From positions 21,300-85,299 of the forward strand of contig NZ_AFUB01000005.1 of assembly GCF_000222705.1 (NCBI RefSeq): DNA of 64,000 nucleotides. The letters are read 5' to 3'. This stretch comes from Streptococcus mitis bv. 2 str. SK95 (GTDB lineage Bacteria > Bacillota > Bacilli > Lactobacillales > Streptococcaceae). The notes below the pieces were generated by a model, which did no database searches, had not been told where the DNA came from, and saw only the letters and a program-made list of their open reading frames with translations. Position numbers and translations under genes: made by a program. Of this stretch, positions 63,972-64,000 are shown piece after piece (positions within the stretch are counted from its first letter, which is position 1; the number at the start of each line of letters is the position of its first letter).

Positions 63972-64000
63972 CTTATATTTTCAGAATTTCGATAAAGAGG

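Overview
The window comes from a Mitis-group Streptococcus, near S. mitis, S. oralis and S. pneumoniae. The evidence is gene content and order I recognise: a PavB-like SSURE-repeat surface protein with TCS08 and rpsD, a MalR-controlled maltodextrin locus, and PatAB, pgi and gltX. GC is moderate, and there are two pneumococcal-type 106-bp interspersed repeats. Most genes lie on the + strand. No tool was run, so all homology statements rest on recognised motifs and memory.

Layout. 1-1.2 kb: the end of a sulfur-stress operon (CoA-disulfide/persulfide reductase plus rhodanese) behind a CstR-like operator. 1.3-6.4 kb: an acetyltransferase, a lipoprotein, a nucleoside phosphorylase and a TrkH/TrkA potassium pair. 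6.5-11.3 kb: an LPNTG adhesin, a two-component system and rpsD with a structured leader. 11.4-17.8 kb: an AT-rich accessory island. It holds four tandem small-RNA cassettes, a row of small proteins including three Sm/LSm-like paralogues (one broken), a NACHT NTPase of 955 residues and a lone CRISPR repeat. 17.9-31.8 kb: rpmF-rpmG, ilvD, an Rgg regulator and exporter between two repeats, hisS, an XRE/PspC/ABC membrane-stress-like operon, aspS and a YitT protein. 31.8-41.6 kb: the complete maltodextrin regulon (malR-malA, malD-malC-malX, malQ-malP). 41.6-53.1 kb: an rRNA methyltransferase, an unusual P-type ATPase, tyrS, pbp1b, an EamA transporter, the end of the lysine/diaminopimelate pathway and a rhomboid protease. 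53.2-53.7 kb: remains of a type II-A CRISPR locus, namely a terminal repeat and a complete tracrRNA with no cas genes. 53.9-64 kb: galU-gpsA, patA-patB behind an attenuator, a glutamine amidotransferase, pgi, gltX and a cytidine deaminase.

The two most unusual items are the tandem array of four promoter-RNA-terminator cassettes, which differ in sequence but share one fold through compensatory changes and sit beside Sm-like protein genes, and the orphan type II-A tracrRNA. Together with a second CRISPR repeat of a different type II-A family at 17.35 kb and a NACHT gene, the window records turnover of defence systems at two intergenic spots. From memory of pneumococcal gene order, the island lies at the join of two segments that are on opposite sides of the origin in S. 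pneumoniae, which suggests an inversion breakpoint.
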